Origin: Collinsella sp.
GTDB lineage: Bacteria > Actinomycetota > Coriobacteriia > Coriobacteriales > Coriobacteriaceae
Reading direction: 5' to 3'
Length of the DNA stretch: 64,000 nt
Assembly (NCBI GenBank): GCA_019414205.1
Contig: DXML01000001.1
Span: 1-64,000 of the forward strand
This document shows, piece after piece, positions 17,321 to 26,276 of the stretch. Position 1 is the stretch's first letter. Each line of letters starts with the position of its first letter. A model generated the notes under the pieces. It saw only the letters and a list, made by a program, of their open reading frames with translations, had not been told where the DNA came from and made no database searches. The position numbers were made by a program, and so were the translations under genes.

Positions 17321-17850
17321 AGCAGTCCACGCTCCAAAAGCATCTCGGCACAAAGGTAGGAAACGTCCTCGAAGGACTTGTTGCGAATATCAAGGGTAAT
17401 ATCGGCCGCCTGGCGATACAGCGGACGGCGATGCTCAAACAAGCGCGCAGCGTGCTCGGGCGAGCGGAAATCGGGCCGGGTATCGGAGCGACGAATCTGG
17501 CGCAACGAGTCCTCAAAGTCGCCTTCGAGGTACACGCATGTACCCATCTCGTGCATCAGCTCAATGTTCACCGGCGTCTCGACGATGCCGCCCCCGCACG
17601 ATACCAGCAGGCTGCGCTCGCTTTGAAGCGAACGGAGTGCCGAGGTCTCGAGCTCGCGAAAACGATCCTCGCCCTCGGTCTCAAATATCTCGGTCACCGA
17701 CTTGCCGCATCGACGCACAACCAAACGATCGGTATCGATAAAACGCCGCTTGAACATAGTGCCGACGTTGCGCGCGAGCGTCGATTTGCCCGCGCCCAAA
17801 AAGCCGATAAAGAAGATATGGTCGCAGCCGTGTTTGATGTGCTGAGACAT
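17317..17850 (-). CDS. aroK: shikimate kinase
   Basis: A 177-residue P-loop kinase that phosphorylates shikimate at O3 in aromatic amino acid synthesis. Walker A is GFLGAGKST near residue 16. The substrate Asp motif is FIDTDRL, FRELE follows, and SCGGGIV is the Walker B/shikimate loop. The lid-region Arg is in RRSDTRPDF, and HRRPLYRQAAD is the C-terminal Arg motif. It is followed with a 4-bp overlap by the degenerate AroB homologue. No other chorismate gene lies in the window. Confidence 0.93.
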   Translation of the reverse strand: MSQHIKHGCDHIFFIGFLGAGKSTLARNVGTMFKRRFIDTDRLVVRRCGKSVTEIFETEGEDRFRELETSALRSLQSERSLLVSCGGGIVETPVNIELMHEMGTCVYLEGDFEDSLRQIRRSDTRPDFRSPEHAARLFEHRRPLYRQAADITLDIRNKSFEDVSYLCAEMLLERGLL

Positions 17851-17858
17851 GGCGAAAC

Positions 17859-18356
17859 CTATTCCTCGCAGGGAAGGTCGCGCAGGGCCCGGCGCTCAAA
17901 GATACGGAAGATCTGCGTGTACCACAGGTCCTGGGTTGCCTGCGGCTTGACCAGAATAGTGTCAACGCCGGCAAAATTACCGCTCCACACGTCCGTGTAC
18001 AGCTGATCGCCGATCAGCACCGCCTCGTCTGCCGTGGCGCCGAGGCGCTTAAGACCCGCCTTCAAGGCAAACGGGGCGGGCTTCATGGCGTGGCTGATGG
18101 CCTCGAGTCCCAGCTCGCGTGCAGAGCTCATGACCTGATCGCGATGCCAGTTGTTGGACACCATGCACAGCTTAAAGCCTTTGGCGCGGGCGGCGTCGAG
18201 CCAAGCGGAAACCGCAGCGGGAACCTGCTCGGTGTCGCGCGGCACCAGAGTGTTATCGCGATCGAGCAGAATGGCGCGTTTGCCGTCGGCCCACAGGGTA
18301 TCAAGGTCAATGCGATCGACCGAGGCAACGTATCGTTTGGGGCTAAAAATCCTCAT
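17859..18356 (-). CDS. YqeG-type HAD phosphatase
   Basis: A 165-residue HAD-IIIA hydrolase with motif I LLDRDNTLVPRD, motif II MVSNNWHRD, the Lys of motif III in HAMKPAP and motif IV LIGDQLYTDVWSG. Members are predicted phosphatases, some acting on phosphatidylglycerophosphate or nucleotides; the substrate here is not determined. Start at 18356 follows the mltG stop directly with GGAA upstream; a longer frame to 18581 overlaps mltG antifunctionally and is rejected. The yqeG-aroK proximity fits this gene neighbourhood in Gram-positives. Confidence 0.85.
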   Translation of the reverse strand: MRIFSPKRYVASVDRIDLDTLWADGKRAILLDRDNTLVPRDTEQVPAAVSAWLDAARAKGFKLCMVSNNWHRDQVMSSARELGLEAISHAMKPAPFALKAGLKRLGATADEAVLIGDQLYTDVWSGNFAGVDTILVKPQATQDLWYTQIFRIFERRALRDLPCEE

Positions 18357-18357
18357 G

Positions 18358-19791
18358 CTAATTCCAAGACTGTTGATGCTCTTCGTAGGTTTGCGAGAAG
18401 TACTCCTCGTCCTGCGTAATGTAGAAATACAGGTCATCGGAGTCGGTCGGCTCAAGCGTGGCCTTGAGTGCCTCGAGCGACGGAGAGCAGATGGGCGTGG
18501 GTGGCAGGCCCTCGTGCTTATAGGTGTTATAGGGGCTATCACTCTGCAGGTCGTCGGCGGTAACCTCACCACCGGTGACATACATCATGGTCGCATCGCT
18601 GTTGAGATAGCGCAGACCGTCGAGCTTGCCGGCAAGGCGGTTGTAGAAAACCGAGGCCACGTGCGCACGTTGATCGGCGTTGAGGCCCTCGCGCTCAACG
18701 ATAGAGGCCAAGTTAACGATGTCGTAGTCGGACATCTCCACACCGTAGCGCTCCTTGATCTTGGCTTCGCAGCTCGCAAAGTCAAGCGACATGTACTCAG
18801 TCTTAAACTGATCGAGCATGGCACGAATCACGTCATCGGCCGTCGGCGAATCACCCAACGAATAGGTCTTGGGGAACAAGAAACCCTCGAGCGAGTCGTT
18901 GGCGGCGCCCTTAAGGAAGCTATAGTCATCCACGTAATTGGAGGCCTTAGCCTGGTTGAGGAAGTCTTCCTTAGAGATGCTGTCGTAGGCCTGGGCCACG
19001 CGGTCGGCGACTTGATCGACTGTCAGACCCTCAGGGATAGTCAGCGCATTGGAGCCCGCGTTGGGGCCTTCCATGAGCTGCTGAACAACCTTGGTCGCAT
19101 CCATGAGCGTGGTGAACGAGTAGGTGCCAGGCTTAAGCGACATATCAGCGTTGAGCTTTTTCACCGCCGCGTAGTAATCCTTGGGATTTTCGACGATATG
19201 GTTCTCGGAGAGAATCGAGGCGATCGTATCGCCCGAAGCACCGTCGGGAATGGTCACCGTAACCTGCTGACCAGCCGCGACCTTCGTATCCTCACCGGTA
19301 AAGAAGCCCTTGACGGCAGGCACGACAAAGAAAGCGATAGTAGCAAGCGCGATTACGGCCACCACGACGCCGACAATCATGGGCACCGGGGAGCTTTTCT
19401 TTTGGGCACCGCGACGAGCATGCGTGTTGTAGCTCGAGCGGGCCGCCGGAGCAACGCCATGCGAACCGCGAGCGTGATGCGAATGCGATTGGGGGGCCTG
19501 CGTTCGCTGAGTAGGTGCCTGATGCTTAAAGCGAGCACCGCCTGCAGGCTGAGCCGAACGAGCAGCGGGCTGCTGAGCCGCGTGAGAAGCCGGATACTGA
19601 ACCGAACGAGCAGAAGGCTGCTGACCCGTCCGTTGAACAGGTTGGGCTGAACGAGAGGAGGACTGCACCGGGCGCGCGGCAGATTGAGCTGCGCGCTGGG
19701 TCGGCTGTGCCGGACGCTGGCCAGGCTGGGCAGGGCGCGACGACGGCTGACGTGTACGATTCGGCTGGCGCGGATCGGGAGCGCTAGGCAT
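18358..19791 (-). CDS. mltG: endolytic murein transglycosylase MltG
   Basis: A 477-residue membrane enzyme that cleaves nascent glycan strands and sets peptidoglycan strand length. An unusual 110-residue cytoplasmic tail, rich in Arg, Gln, Pro, Ala and Ser, comes first. One membrane helix (MIVGVVVAVIALATIAFFVV) follows. A LysM-like segment with VTIPDGASGDTIASIL precedes the YceG catalytic domain, whose ASIVEREG contains the catalytic Glu. Start at 19791 has GAGG six bases upstream and overlaps the ruvX stop by 8 bp. Confidence 0.92.
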   Translation of the reverse strand: MPSAPDPRQPNRTRQPSSRPAQPGQRPAQPTQRAAQSAARPVQSSSRSAQPVQRTGQQPSARSVQYPASHAAQQPAARSAQPAGGARFKHQAPTQRTQAPQSHSHHARGSHGVAPAARSSYNTHARRGAQKKSSPVPMIVGVVVAVIALATIAFFVVPAVKGFFTGEDTKVAAGQQVTVTIPDGASGDTIASILSENHIVENPKDYYAAVKKLNADMSLKPGTYSFTTLMDATKVVQQLMEGPNAGSNALTIPEGLTVDQVADRVAQAYDSISKEDFLNQAKASNYVDDYSFLKGAANDSLEGFLFPKTYSLGDSPTADDVIRAMLDQFKTEYMSLDFASCEAKIKERYGVEMSDYDIVNLASIVEREGLNADQRAHVASVFYNRLAGKLDGLRYLNSDATMMYVTGGEVTADDLQSDSPYNTYKHEGLPPTPICSPSLEALKATLEPTDSDDLYFYITQDEEYFSQTYEEHQQSWN

Positions 19792-20212
19792 GCGAAACCT
19801 CCTCGTTTTTACGATCAAGCCACGTCTGCAAAAACAGGCTGGCGGCAATCATGTCAATCTTGCCCCTCATCTGTTTTTCGCTGAGGCCCTGCTCGCGCAG
19901 GATACGCTTGGCCTCTTGCGAGGACAGGCGCTCGTCCTCAAACTCCAACGGAAGATCGAGCTCGTCGGCAATCTTTTGCGCAACAGCGGCAACACGCTCG
20001 GCCTGGGGACCGGGCTCACCGGCCATGGTCAGGGGACGCCCACTTACCAGGATATCGGGCTCATAGTCCTCGAGCAGGTAGCGGAACGTCTTGGCCATAC
20101 CGGTGACCTCTGCAGCCGGGAGCACCTTGACAGGCATCGCCATCTTGCCATCACGGCTCGAGACGGCGATGCCGATCCTGGTCTCCCCTATGTCCAGCGC
20201 AAGCGCGACCAC
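19784..20212 (-). CDS. ruvX: RuvX/YqgF RNase H-like nuclease
   Basis: A 142-residue RNase H-fold protein with the first catalytic Asp in LALDIGETRIGIAV, VSGRPLTMAG, the Glu in FEDERLSSQEA and the C-terminal Asp in KIDMIAASLFLQ. Homologues process 16S rRNA 5' ends and have been described as Holliday junction resolvases. It lies directly downstream of alaS and overlaps mltG, a frequent gene order. Confidence 0.93.
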   Translation of the reverse strand: MVALALDIGETRIGIAVSSRDGKMAMPVKVLPAAEVTGMAKTFRYLLEDYEPDILVSGRPLTMAGEPGPQAERVAAVAQKIADELDLPLEFEDERLSSQEAKRILREQGLSEKQMRGKIDMIAASLFLQTWLDRKNEEVSHA

Positions 20213-20229
20213 AGCGACTACCTAGATTC

Positions 20230-22887
20230 TTAGGCGCCGAGCGCGGTCTTAGCGGCCGCGAGGGCATCGGCGATGCCGGCGGCGTTCTTGCCACCGGCCT
20301 GGGCCATGTTGGGACGGCCGCCACCGCGACCGTCGACCAGGCCCGCGATCTGCTTGATCACGTTACCGGCGTGGAAACCGGCCTTGACGGCGTCATCGGA
20401 GCCGGCGGCGAGCAGGGCCGGTGTGCCCTTCTCGGTCACGCTGGCGACGACGCAGGCGACAGGACCGGCGACCTTCTGGTGCACGGTATCCCAGACGTTG
20501 CGCAGGTCGGCAGCCTCAAGGCCCTGGAGCTCAGCGACGACGAGCTTGTAACCGTCGAGCTCGACGGCGCCCTCGATGGCGCTGGAGATAGCGTCGGAGG
20601 AGCCACCGGTCAGCGCCTTCTTGAGCTTGTTGGAAGTCTCGCGCAGCTCGGCCTGCAGGTTCTCCACGCGGGCGGGAACCTCATCCACGCGGCACTTGAG
20701 CGCAGCGGCGGCGGCGTCGACGAGCGCCAGACGGTCGGCCATGTAGTCGAGAGCGCCCTTAGAGGTCACGGCCTCAATACGGCGGACGTTGGAGCCCGTA
20801 GAGGACTCGGAAATGATCTTGAACAGGCCGATCTCGGCGGTGTTGGCGGCATGGGTGCCACCGCAGAGCTCACGGGAGAACGGCTGGTCCTCGGCGCCCA
20901 CGGAGACAACGCGGACGACGTCGCCATACTTCTCGCCAAACAGGGCGACAGCACCGGCGGCCTTGGCCTCGTCGATGCCCATGACGCGGGTCACGACCGG
21001 CTTGGAGGCGAAGATCTGCTGGTTGACCAGGTCCTCGACAGCCTTGAGCTGCTCGGAGGACAGGGCCTCGAAGTGCGTGAAGTCAAAGCGCAGGTGCTCG
21101 GGCGTCACCAGCGAGCCAGCCTGGGAGACATGCTCGCCCAGGACCTGCTTAAGCGCAGCGTCGAGCAGGTGGGTGGCGGTGTGGTTGCGGCGCAGGAAAC
21201 CACGGCGCTCGGCGTCGAGCGCGGCGGTCACGGTAGTACCGACGGTCAGCGTACCCTCGGCAACGTGGGCGACGTGAGCATACAGGCCATTGTGGTTCTT
21301 GGTATCGGAAACGGTCAGCGCAACGCCCTCGGCGAAAAGCTCGCCGGCATCGCCCTGCTGGCCACCCATCTCGGCGTAGAACGGGGTGCGGTCGAGCACG
21401 ACCTCGACGTCCTCGCCCGCAGCGGCGGACTCGACGGACTCACCGTTGCGAACGATAGCGACAACTTTGGTAACCTCGATCACATCGTTGTCATAGCCGT
21501 CGAACTCGGTCGCGGCAACCTTGTCGGAAAGCTCGACCCACACGTCGTTGAAGCTGCCCCAAGCATCGCCCTTGGCGTTGGCGCGAGCGCGGGCCTTCTG
21601 GTCCTCCATGCAAGCGGTGAAGCCGTCCATATCGACGTTGTGACCGGCGGTGCCGGCGATCTCGACGGTCAGGTCGATGGGGAAACCAAAGGTGTCGTGC
21701 AGCTTAAAGGCAACGTCGCCCGGAAGGACAGTACCCTCGGCAAGCGCGGCCAGGGCCTCGTCCAGGTAGACGCGACCGTTGTCGAGCGTCGTGGAGAAAC
21801 GCTCCTCCTCGGAAGCGACGATACCCTTGACGAGCGCGACGTTCTTGAGCAGCTCGGGATAGGCCTCGCCCATCTGGGCGTTGACCTCATCAATGAACTT
21901 GGTCAGGAAGGCGCCCTCGATGCCCAGCAGACGACCGTGGAACACGGCGCGGCGGAGCAGGCGGCGAAGAACATACTCGCGACCCTCGTTACCGGGGAGA
22001 ATGCCGTCCGAGATCATAAAGTCGACGGCACGAGAGTGATCCGCGATGATGCGCAGGGAGCGGCTGGCACCGGAGTAATCGTCGGCGTCATAGGACTTGC
22101 CGCTGATCTTCTCGCCCAGCTTGATGAGGTGCTGCATCAGATCGCCGTCGTAATTAGCGGTCTTGTGCTGCATGATGGCGGCCATGCGCTCCAGACCCAT
22201 GCCCGTATCGAGGTTGCGGTGCGGCAGCTCCGGCATGGAGCCGTCCTCCTGGCGGTCGTACTGGGTAAACACGAGGTTCCAGAACTCAAGGAAGCGATCG
22301 CAGTCGCAGCCGGGCTTGCATTCGGGGCTGCCGCAGCCGACCTCCTCGCCCATGTCAAAGTAGATCTCGGAGCACGGACCGCAGGGGCCGGTGGGGCCAG
22401 CGGCCCAGAAGTTGTCGTCCTCGCCCAGGCGGGAGATGTGATCCTCGGCAACGCCCAGGGAGCGCCACACGTCATGGGTCTCGTCGTCCTCGGTAAAGAC
22501 GGTGAAGTACAGGCGATCGAGCGGCAGCTTGAACTCCTTGGTAATGAGCTCAAAGGCCCAAGCGCAGGCCTGCTGCTTGGAGACGCCACCAAAGGAGAAG
22601 TCGCCGAGCATCTCAAAGAAGGACAGGTGACGGCCGTCCTCGCCGATGCAATCGATGTCGTTGGTGCGGACGCACTTCTGGCAGGAGATTGCGCCGATCT
22701 CCTTCATGGTCTTCTTGCCCTGGTAATACTCCTTAAACTGGTTCATGCCGGCGTTGGCAAGCAGCAGCGAAGGATCGTCGGGGACGAGGGACGAAGAAGG
22801 ATAGAGCTTAAGACCGCGCTCCTCAAAGAAGTTGAGGAACTTAGAGCGAATCTCGGCCGTAGTCATTGACGGGTAGTCAGCACTCAT
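20230..22887 (-). CDS. alaS: alanyl-tRNA synthetase
   Basis: An 885-residue class II synthetase that charges tRNA-Ala. The catalytic core starts at EIRSKFLNFFEERG, with motif 1 region LLANAGMNQFK, the Cys-containing metal-binding EVGCGSPECKPGCDCDRF, and NLDTGMGLERM. The editing domain has HTATHLLDAAL and the RELCGGTHAANTAEIG zinc site. A C-terminal DHHA1 domain ends with GRGGGRPNMAQAGG. Start at 22887 follows GAGGAGATTCCCTCT; a longer frame to 22977 is without homology. It heads alaS-ruvX-mltG-yqeG-aroK. Confidence 0.97.
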   Translation of the reverse strand: MSADYPSMTTAEIRSKFLNFFEERGLKLYPSSSLVPDDPSLLLANAGMNQFKEYYQGKKTMKEIGAISCQKCVRTNDIDCIGEDGRHLSFFEMLGDFSFGGVSKQQACAWAFELITKEFKLPLDRLYFTVFTEDDETHDVWRSLGVAEDHISRLGEDDNFWAAGPTGPCGPCSEIYFDMGEEVGCGSPECKPGCDCDRFLEFWNLVFTQYDRQEDGSMPELPHRNLDTGMGLERMAAIMQHKTANYDGDLMQHLIKLGEKISGKSYDADDYSGASRSLRIIADHSRAVDFMISDGILPGNEGREYVLRRLLRRAVFHGRLLGIEGAFLTKFIDEVNAQMGEAYPELLKNVALVKGIVASEEERFSTTLDNGRVYLDEALAALAEGTVLPGDVAFKLHDTFGFPIDLTVEIAGTAGHNVDMDGFTACMEDQKARARANAKGDAWGSFNDVWVELSDKVAATEFDGYDNDVIEVTKVVAIVRNGESVESAAAGEDVEVVLDRTPFYAEMGGQQGDAGELFAEGVALTVSDTKNHNGLYAHVAHVAEGTLTVGTTVTAALDAERRGFLRRNHTATHLLDAALKQVLGEHVSQAGSLVTPEHLRFDFTHFEALSSEQLKAVEDLVNQQIFASKPVVTRVMGIDEAKAAGAVALFGEKYGDVVRVVSVGAEDQPFSRELCGGTHAANTAEIGLFKIISESSTGSNVRRIEAVTSKGALDYMADRLALVDAAAAALKCRVDEVPARVENLQAELRETSNKLKKALTGGSSDAISSAIEGAVELDGYKLVVAELQGLEAADLRNVWDTVHQKVAGPVACVVASVTEKGTPALLAAGSDDAVKAGFHAGNVIKQIAGLVDGRGGGRPNMAQAGGKNAAGIADALAAAKTALGA

Positions 22888-22960
22888 AGAGGGAATCTCC
22901 TCGGTTTCACATCGAAACAGTTCAAACGTAACGATATTACCATCCCACCGCGCCTGTGCA

Positions 22961-22989
22961 AAAAAGAGGGCCGGCACAATGCCGGCCCT
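22961..22989 (-). terminator. Rho-independent terminator after the AI-2E transporter gene
   Basis: A perfect 10-bp stem AGGGCCGGCA/TGCCGGCCCT around a 3-nt loop, followed on the minus strand by CTTTTTTG. It ends the stress-sigma operon ahead of alaS. Confidence 0.9.
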
Positions 22990-23039
22990 TCAGCGAAATT
23001 GCATGTTAGCGCGTATGAATGTTAGCCCGAATTACCCCG

Positions 23040-24449
23040 CTACTTGTCGTCATCGTCCATGGAGCCGTCGATGCCGGTTTTGGTGTCGTCATCCGTGTTG
23101 GAATCGTCATCCTTGGCGAAGGGGTTCTTGAAGAAGCCCGTGGCATCGGGCTGCAGGTCCGAAAGCTTGATCCAAGGATTATCGAGCTCGGGCTTGGGCA
23201 TAGCTTTAGCCTCGGGCGCAGTCTCGTTACCGATGAGCTCGGACTCATAGATGAACGTATCGTCCCCAAGCGCGTCGTAGGCGGCGACCGGGTTGCCCTC
23301 GGCATCGCGATACGGCGTGCCCTTAAACACGGCGCCGTCATAGGCCACAAGTTGGCGGCCGGTCTCATTCTCGAAGTAGTACACGAAGATACCCTTGAGG
23401 GCCGCACACAGCGGGATGGCAATAATCATGCCGATGGGGCCCATGAGTGCCGAGCCAATAACGAGCGCCGTGAGGCTCATGATGGGATGCACCTGCACCG
23501 AGCTCTGCATGACCTTAGGCGAAATCACGTTATCGGTGACGTTTTGCGCGACCATCGTCACGATGAGCGTCCACAACGCCAACATGGGGCTGAACATGAA
23601 ACCGAGCACTGTGGCGATTGCCGCGCTCACCCAGGGGCCGACGACCGGAACCAAATGCATGATGCCGGTAAAGATAGCCATGAGCGCCGCATACGGATGG
23701 CCGATAATCATAAAACCAATAAAGGCAAGGAAACCACCGCAGATGGACGTCACGACCATACCGCGCATGTAGCCGCCGACAGAGCGAGAAAGGATGGCGA
23801 CCATAAAGCGGTACGAAGTCTCCTTCTCCTGACCGATGATGGTGCAAATCTCGTGATGCATGCGAGGATAATCGCAGGCCATCCAGTAGGCAAGCACCAG
23901 ACCAAGGAAGATCACGAACAACTGCGAGGCCGTATTGGTGATGAGCGGGAACACACCGCGGCCAAGCTCGGCAGCGATCTGAGACACATACTTCGATGCC
24001 ACGGTAACCAGCGACGAAAGATTATCGTCCAAATACTCCATGAGCGGCGTGTTGTTGAGCGTCTTGACATGCGAGACCATCTCGTTGAGGTCGCCACCCG
24101 CAACACGAAGCTGCTCGGGCAGGCGGCTCAGGACTTCCATGATCTGACCAAAGAGAATCGGCGACAAGATGCAAACGACACCGACGAGCACGGCAACAAC
24201 AACAATAAGCGCGATAAGCGAACCGATGCCGCGATTCACGCCATGGTGCTCAAGCCAGTTGGTGATCGGGGACATCACAAAAGCAATGATGGAGCCGACG
24301 GCAAGAAACTCAATAACCGGTGCCAGGATGCCCATAAGGTTAAAGATGACGGCAGCGATGACAATGCAGCCGACAACAGCCCAAATGCGAAGCGTCAGAA
24401 TGCGGGTATCGCGCAGCGTGCGGTCTGTTTGTTGGGGGTGCTCACTCAT
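23040..24449 (-). CDS. AI-2E family transporter (PerM/TqsA-like membrane protein)
   Basis: A 469-residue multi-pass membrane protein. Several hydrophobic helices lie between about 25 and 345, with the family signature GPIGMIIAIPLCAALKGIFVYY and HLVPVVGPWVSAAIATVLGF. The C-terminal 120 residues are acidic and Asp-rich, probably cytosolic and disordered. Members export varied solutes; an AI-2 substrate is not implied by the family name. The ATG overlaps the upstream sigma-factor stop as ATGA, placing the transporter in the sigma operon. Confidence 0.85.
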   Translation of the reverse strand: MSEHPQQTDRTLRDTRILTLRIWAVVGCIVIAAVIFNLMGILAPVIEFLAVGSIIAFVMSPITNWLEHHGVNRGIGSLIALIVVVAVLVGVVCILSPILFGQIMEVLSRLPEQLRVAGGDLNEMVSHVKTLNNTPLMEYLDDNLSSLVTVASKYVSQIAAELGRGVFPLITNTASQLFVIFLGLVLAYWMACDYPRMHHEICTIIGQEKETSYRFMVAILSRSVGGYMRGMVVTSICGGFLAFIGFMIIGHPYAALMAIFTGIMHLVPVVGPWVSAAIATVLGFMFSPMLALWTLIVTMVAQNVTDNVISPKVMQSSVQVHPIMSLTALVIGSALMGPIGMIIAIPLCAALKGIFVYYFENETGRQLVAYDGAVFKGTPYRDAEGNPVAAYDALGDDTFIYESELIGNETAPEAKAMPKPELDNPWIKLSDLQPDATGFFKNPFAKDDDSNTDDDTKTGIDGSMDDDDK

Positions 24450-25237
24450 GAACGAATCATCACTCCGTCGGGGTCAATCTTATCCTGAATCTTCTTGAGG
24501 GTGCGGCGCAACAAGCGCGAGACCTGCACCTGCGAGATGCCCAGCTTCTTGGCGATCTCGATCTGGGTCATGCCCTTTACAAAGCGCAGCTCGATGACTT
24601 CGCGCTCGCGCGGCGAGAAATCGCGGATGGCCTCTTCAATGACCAGACGGTCATCGGTAAAGTCGAGCTCGTTGTCGTCGTCGGCGTAACGGTCAAGAAT
24701 CGAGGGCGCATCGTCGGAATCGGACGCACCAGGAGCCTCAATGGGCACCGAGGTATAGGCCGAAGACGATTCCATAGCCTCCAGGACCTCGTCGACGGTC
24801 ACGTCCAGGTACTCAGCGATTTCTTCGACCTTGGGCGAGCGCTGCAACTCGTTGGTAAGCTTGTCGGTAGCCTGGTTAACCTTGGCAGAAAGCTCCTGCA
24901 GGCGACGAGGCACGCGCACGCTCCAGCCCTTGTCACGGAAGTGACGCTTGATCTCGCCCAAGATGGTGGGCGTGGCAAACGTGGTGAACTCGAGTCCGCG
25001 CTCAGGGTCAAAGCGGTCGATTGCCTTGAGCAGGCCCAAATAGCCAACCTGCATCAGGTCGTCGAGCGGCTCGCCGCGATTCTTAAATTTGTTGGCAAGG
25101 AACCTTACCAGGTTCATGTGGGACATGACGAGCTGCTCGCGGGCGTCCGGATCACCGGTCTCCTTGTAGCGACGAAACAGCTCGCGGGTTTTCTCCTTGT
25201 CCCAAGCGGTCTTGCCGCTCCGGGAACGTTCGGTCAT
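24446..25237 (-). CDS. sigma-B/sigma-F-type RNA polymerase sigma factor
   Basis: A 263-residue sigma-70 family factor of the stress/sporulation group. Region 2 shows DLMQVGYLGLLKAIDRFDPERGLEFTTFATPTILGEIKRHFRDKGWSVRVPRRL when read across its motifs; region 3 spans about 115-170. An acidic insert (SDSDDAPSILDRYADDDNE) leads to region 4 with FSPREREVIELRF and the helix-turn-helix MTQIEIAKKLGISQVQVSRLLRR. One base separates it from the RsbW-like gene upstream, and it overlaps the AI-2E gene downstream. A general stress role is inferred from family and context. Confidence 0.9.
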   Translation of the reverse strand: MTERSRSGKTAWDKEKTRELFRRYKETGDPDAREQLVMSHMNLVRFLANKFKNRGEPLDDLMQVGYLGLLKAIDRFDPERGLEFTTFATPTILGEIKRHFRDKGWSVRVPRRLQELSAKVNQATDKLTNELQRSPKVEEIAEYLDVTVDEVLEAMESSSAYTSVPIEAPGASDSDDAPSILDRYADDDNELDFTDDRLVIEEAIRDFSPREREVIELRFVKGMTQIEIAKKLGISQVQVSRLLRRTLKKIQDKIDPDGVMIRS

Positions 25238-25238
25238 A

Positions 25239-25616
25239 TTAGATATCCGCCTTGAGATCGAGGGAAAGCGTCAGGGGCGCCGCAGTCTTTTCGTAGGAAT
25301 CGCACACGCTCGCGAGGATGAGCTCGGCATACACCGCAGCCTGGTCGTTTTCATCAACCGTAGCCTGGTCTCCAAAGGTAATAGTCATGCCAACGTGAGT
25401 CTCATCGACATCGAATTTGATGGTGATGTCGTCGCAGTCGACCGCGGTGCACCCAAAGATGAAAGCCTCCTCGGCAGCCATGCGGATGTCCTCGATGCGA
25501 TCGACAGACATGGAGCACAGGGCACCAACGTTAGCTGCCGTCATGCGCACAAGGCGAGCGAGACGCGGGTCGCCGGCAACGGTCAGCGTGATGGGGCAGG
25601 TTGCTTCGCTACTCAT
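25239..25616 (-). CDS. RsbW-like anti-sigma homologue without canonical ATP-binding motifs
   Basis: A 125-residue protein that matches the first half of the RsbW/SpoIIAB GHKL fold: GDPRLARLVRMTAANVGALCSMSVDRIEDIRMAAEEAF. Its place directly upstream of the sigma factor also supports this. The N-box Asn (ExxxN in EACTNAV of relatives) is replaced, reading AAEEAFIFGC (47-56), and no DxGxG box follows. Kinase activity is therefore doubtful, while sigma binding may remain. Start at 25616 has GAGGAG upstream and overlaps the DUF948 stop by 8 bp. No RsbV-like antagonist is in the window. Confidence 0.75.
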   Translation of the reverse strand: MSSEATCPITLTVAGDPRLARLVRMTAANVGALCSMSVDRIEDIRMAAEEAFIFGCTAVDCDDITIKFDVDETHVGMTITFGDQATVDENDQAAVYAELILASVCDSYEKTAAPLTLSLDLKADI

Positions 25617-26202
25617 CGCAGGACTCCTCAGAGGACTCGGCGGGCGTATAGGTGTAATACTGAGCCGTCTTGGCTGCGGGCTTCTGAGCCGCATCCGCAC
25701 CATCGGCGGCCTCGTCCTCGGCCTCACCGATCAGAACGCGCTCGATAGGCTGCTCGGCCTCGGCGGCGGCAGCGGCTAGCTTACGATCGGCATCGGCTGC
25801 AGGAGCCTTCACCTTATTGAAGAGCTTCTGCACGGCGCCGGCCGCAGAATCTGTCACGCTCGATACGGCATTACTGGCCTCGGCCATACTGCCCGTGACC
25901 TCGGAGATGTCGCGAACGACCGCCTCAACCTCAACGAGGTTGGACGTCAGGGCGTCAACGGCAGTCTTGCTCGACTTGAGGAGCGGCTCCATCTGGGCAA
26001 GTGCCGGCGTAAGCTCGTCAACAGCGCCATCAAGCTTTGCCACCACGGGCTGCGCCTCGGCAATCGTATTGTTGAGGTCAGTTACCGTCTTGTCGAGCGA
26101 GTCGACAACGGTGCGGGTTTTGCGCAGGGTGAGCGCAAGCTCAACGATAGCCCACACGCCGGCAACGGCGAGCAGCAGCAAGGCGATTTGAATGGGACTC
26201 AT
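25609..26202 (-). CDS. DUF948 membrane-anchored coiled-coil protein
   Basis: A 197-residue protein with one N-terminal membrane helix (IQIALLLLAVAGVWAIVELA) and a long heptad-like helical region with TVVDSLDKTVTDLNNTI, similar to DUF948/YtxG-type proteins. An Ala/Glu-rich low-complexity tail follows. Such proteins belong to general stress operons in bacilli. It is the first gene of the operon DUF948-RsbW-like-sigma-AI-2E transporter, which supports a stress or envelope role. The molecular function is unknown. Confidence 0.75.
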   Translation of the reverse strand: MSPIQIALLLLAVAGVWAIVELALTLRKTRTVVDSLDKTVTDLNNTIAEAQPVVAKLDGAVDELTPALAQMEPLLKSSKTAVDALTSNLVEVEAVVRDISEVTGSMAEASNAVSSVTDSAAGAVQKLFNKVKAPAADADRKLAAAAAEAEQPIERVLIGEAEDEAADGADAAQKPAAKTAQYYTYTPAESSEESCDE

Positions 26203-26276
26203 ACAAGCCTCCCAAAGGAATCGAAATACAGACGTTGTTCATGGTACCCCAAAGGGGACAGAAGATTCCCAAAAGC

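Noticed and set aside
20371..22869. 832-codon open frame opposite alaS
   Set aside because: Antisense shadow of alaS with low-complexity Gly/Leu/Asp/Val translation and no ribosome site.
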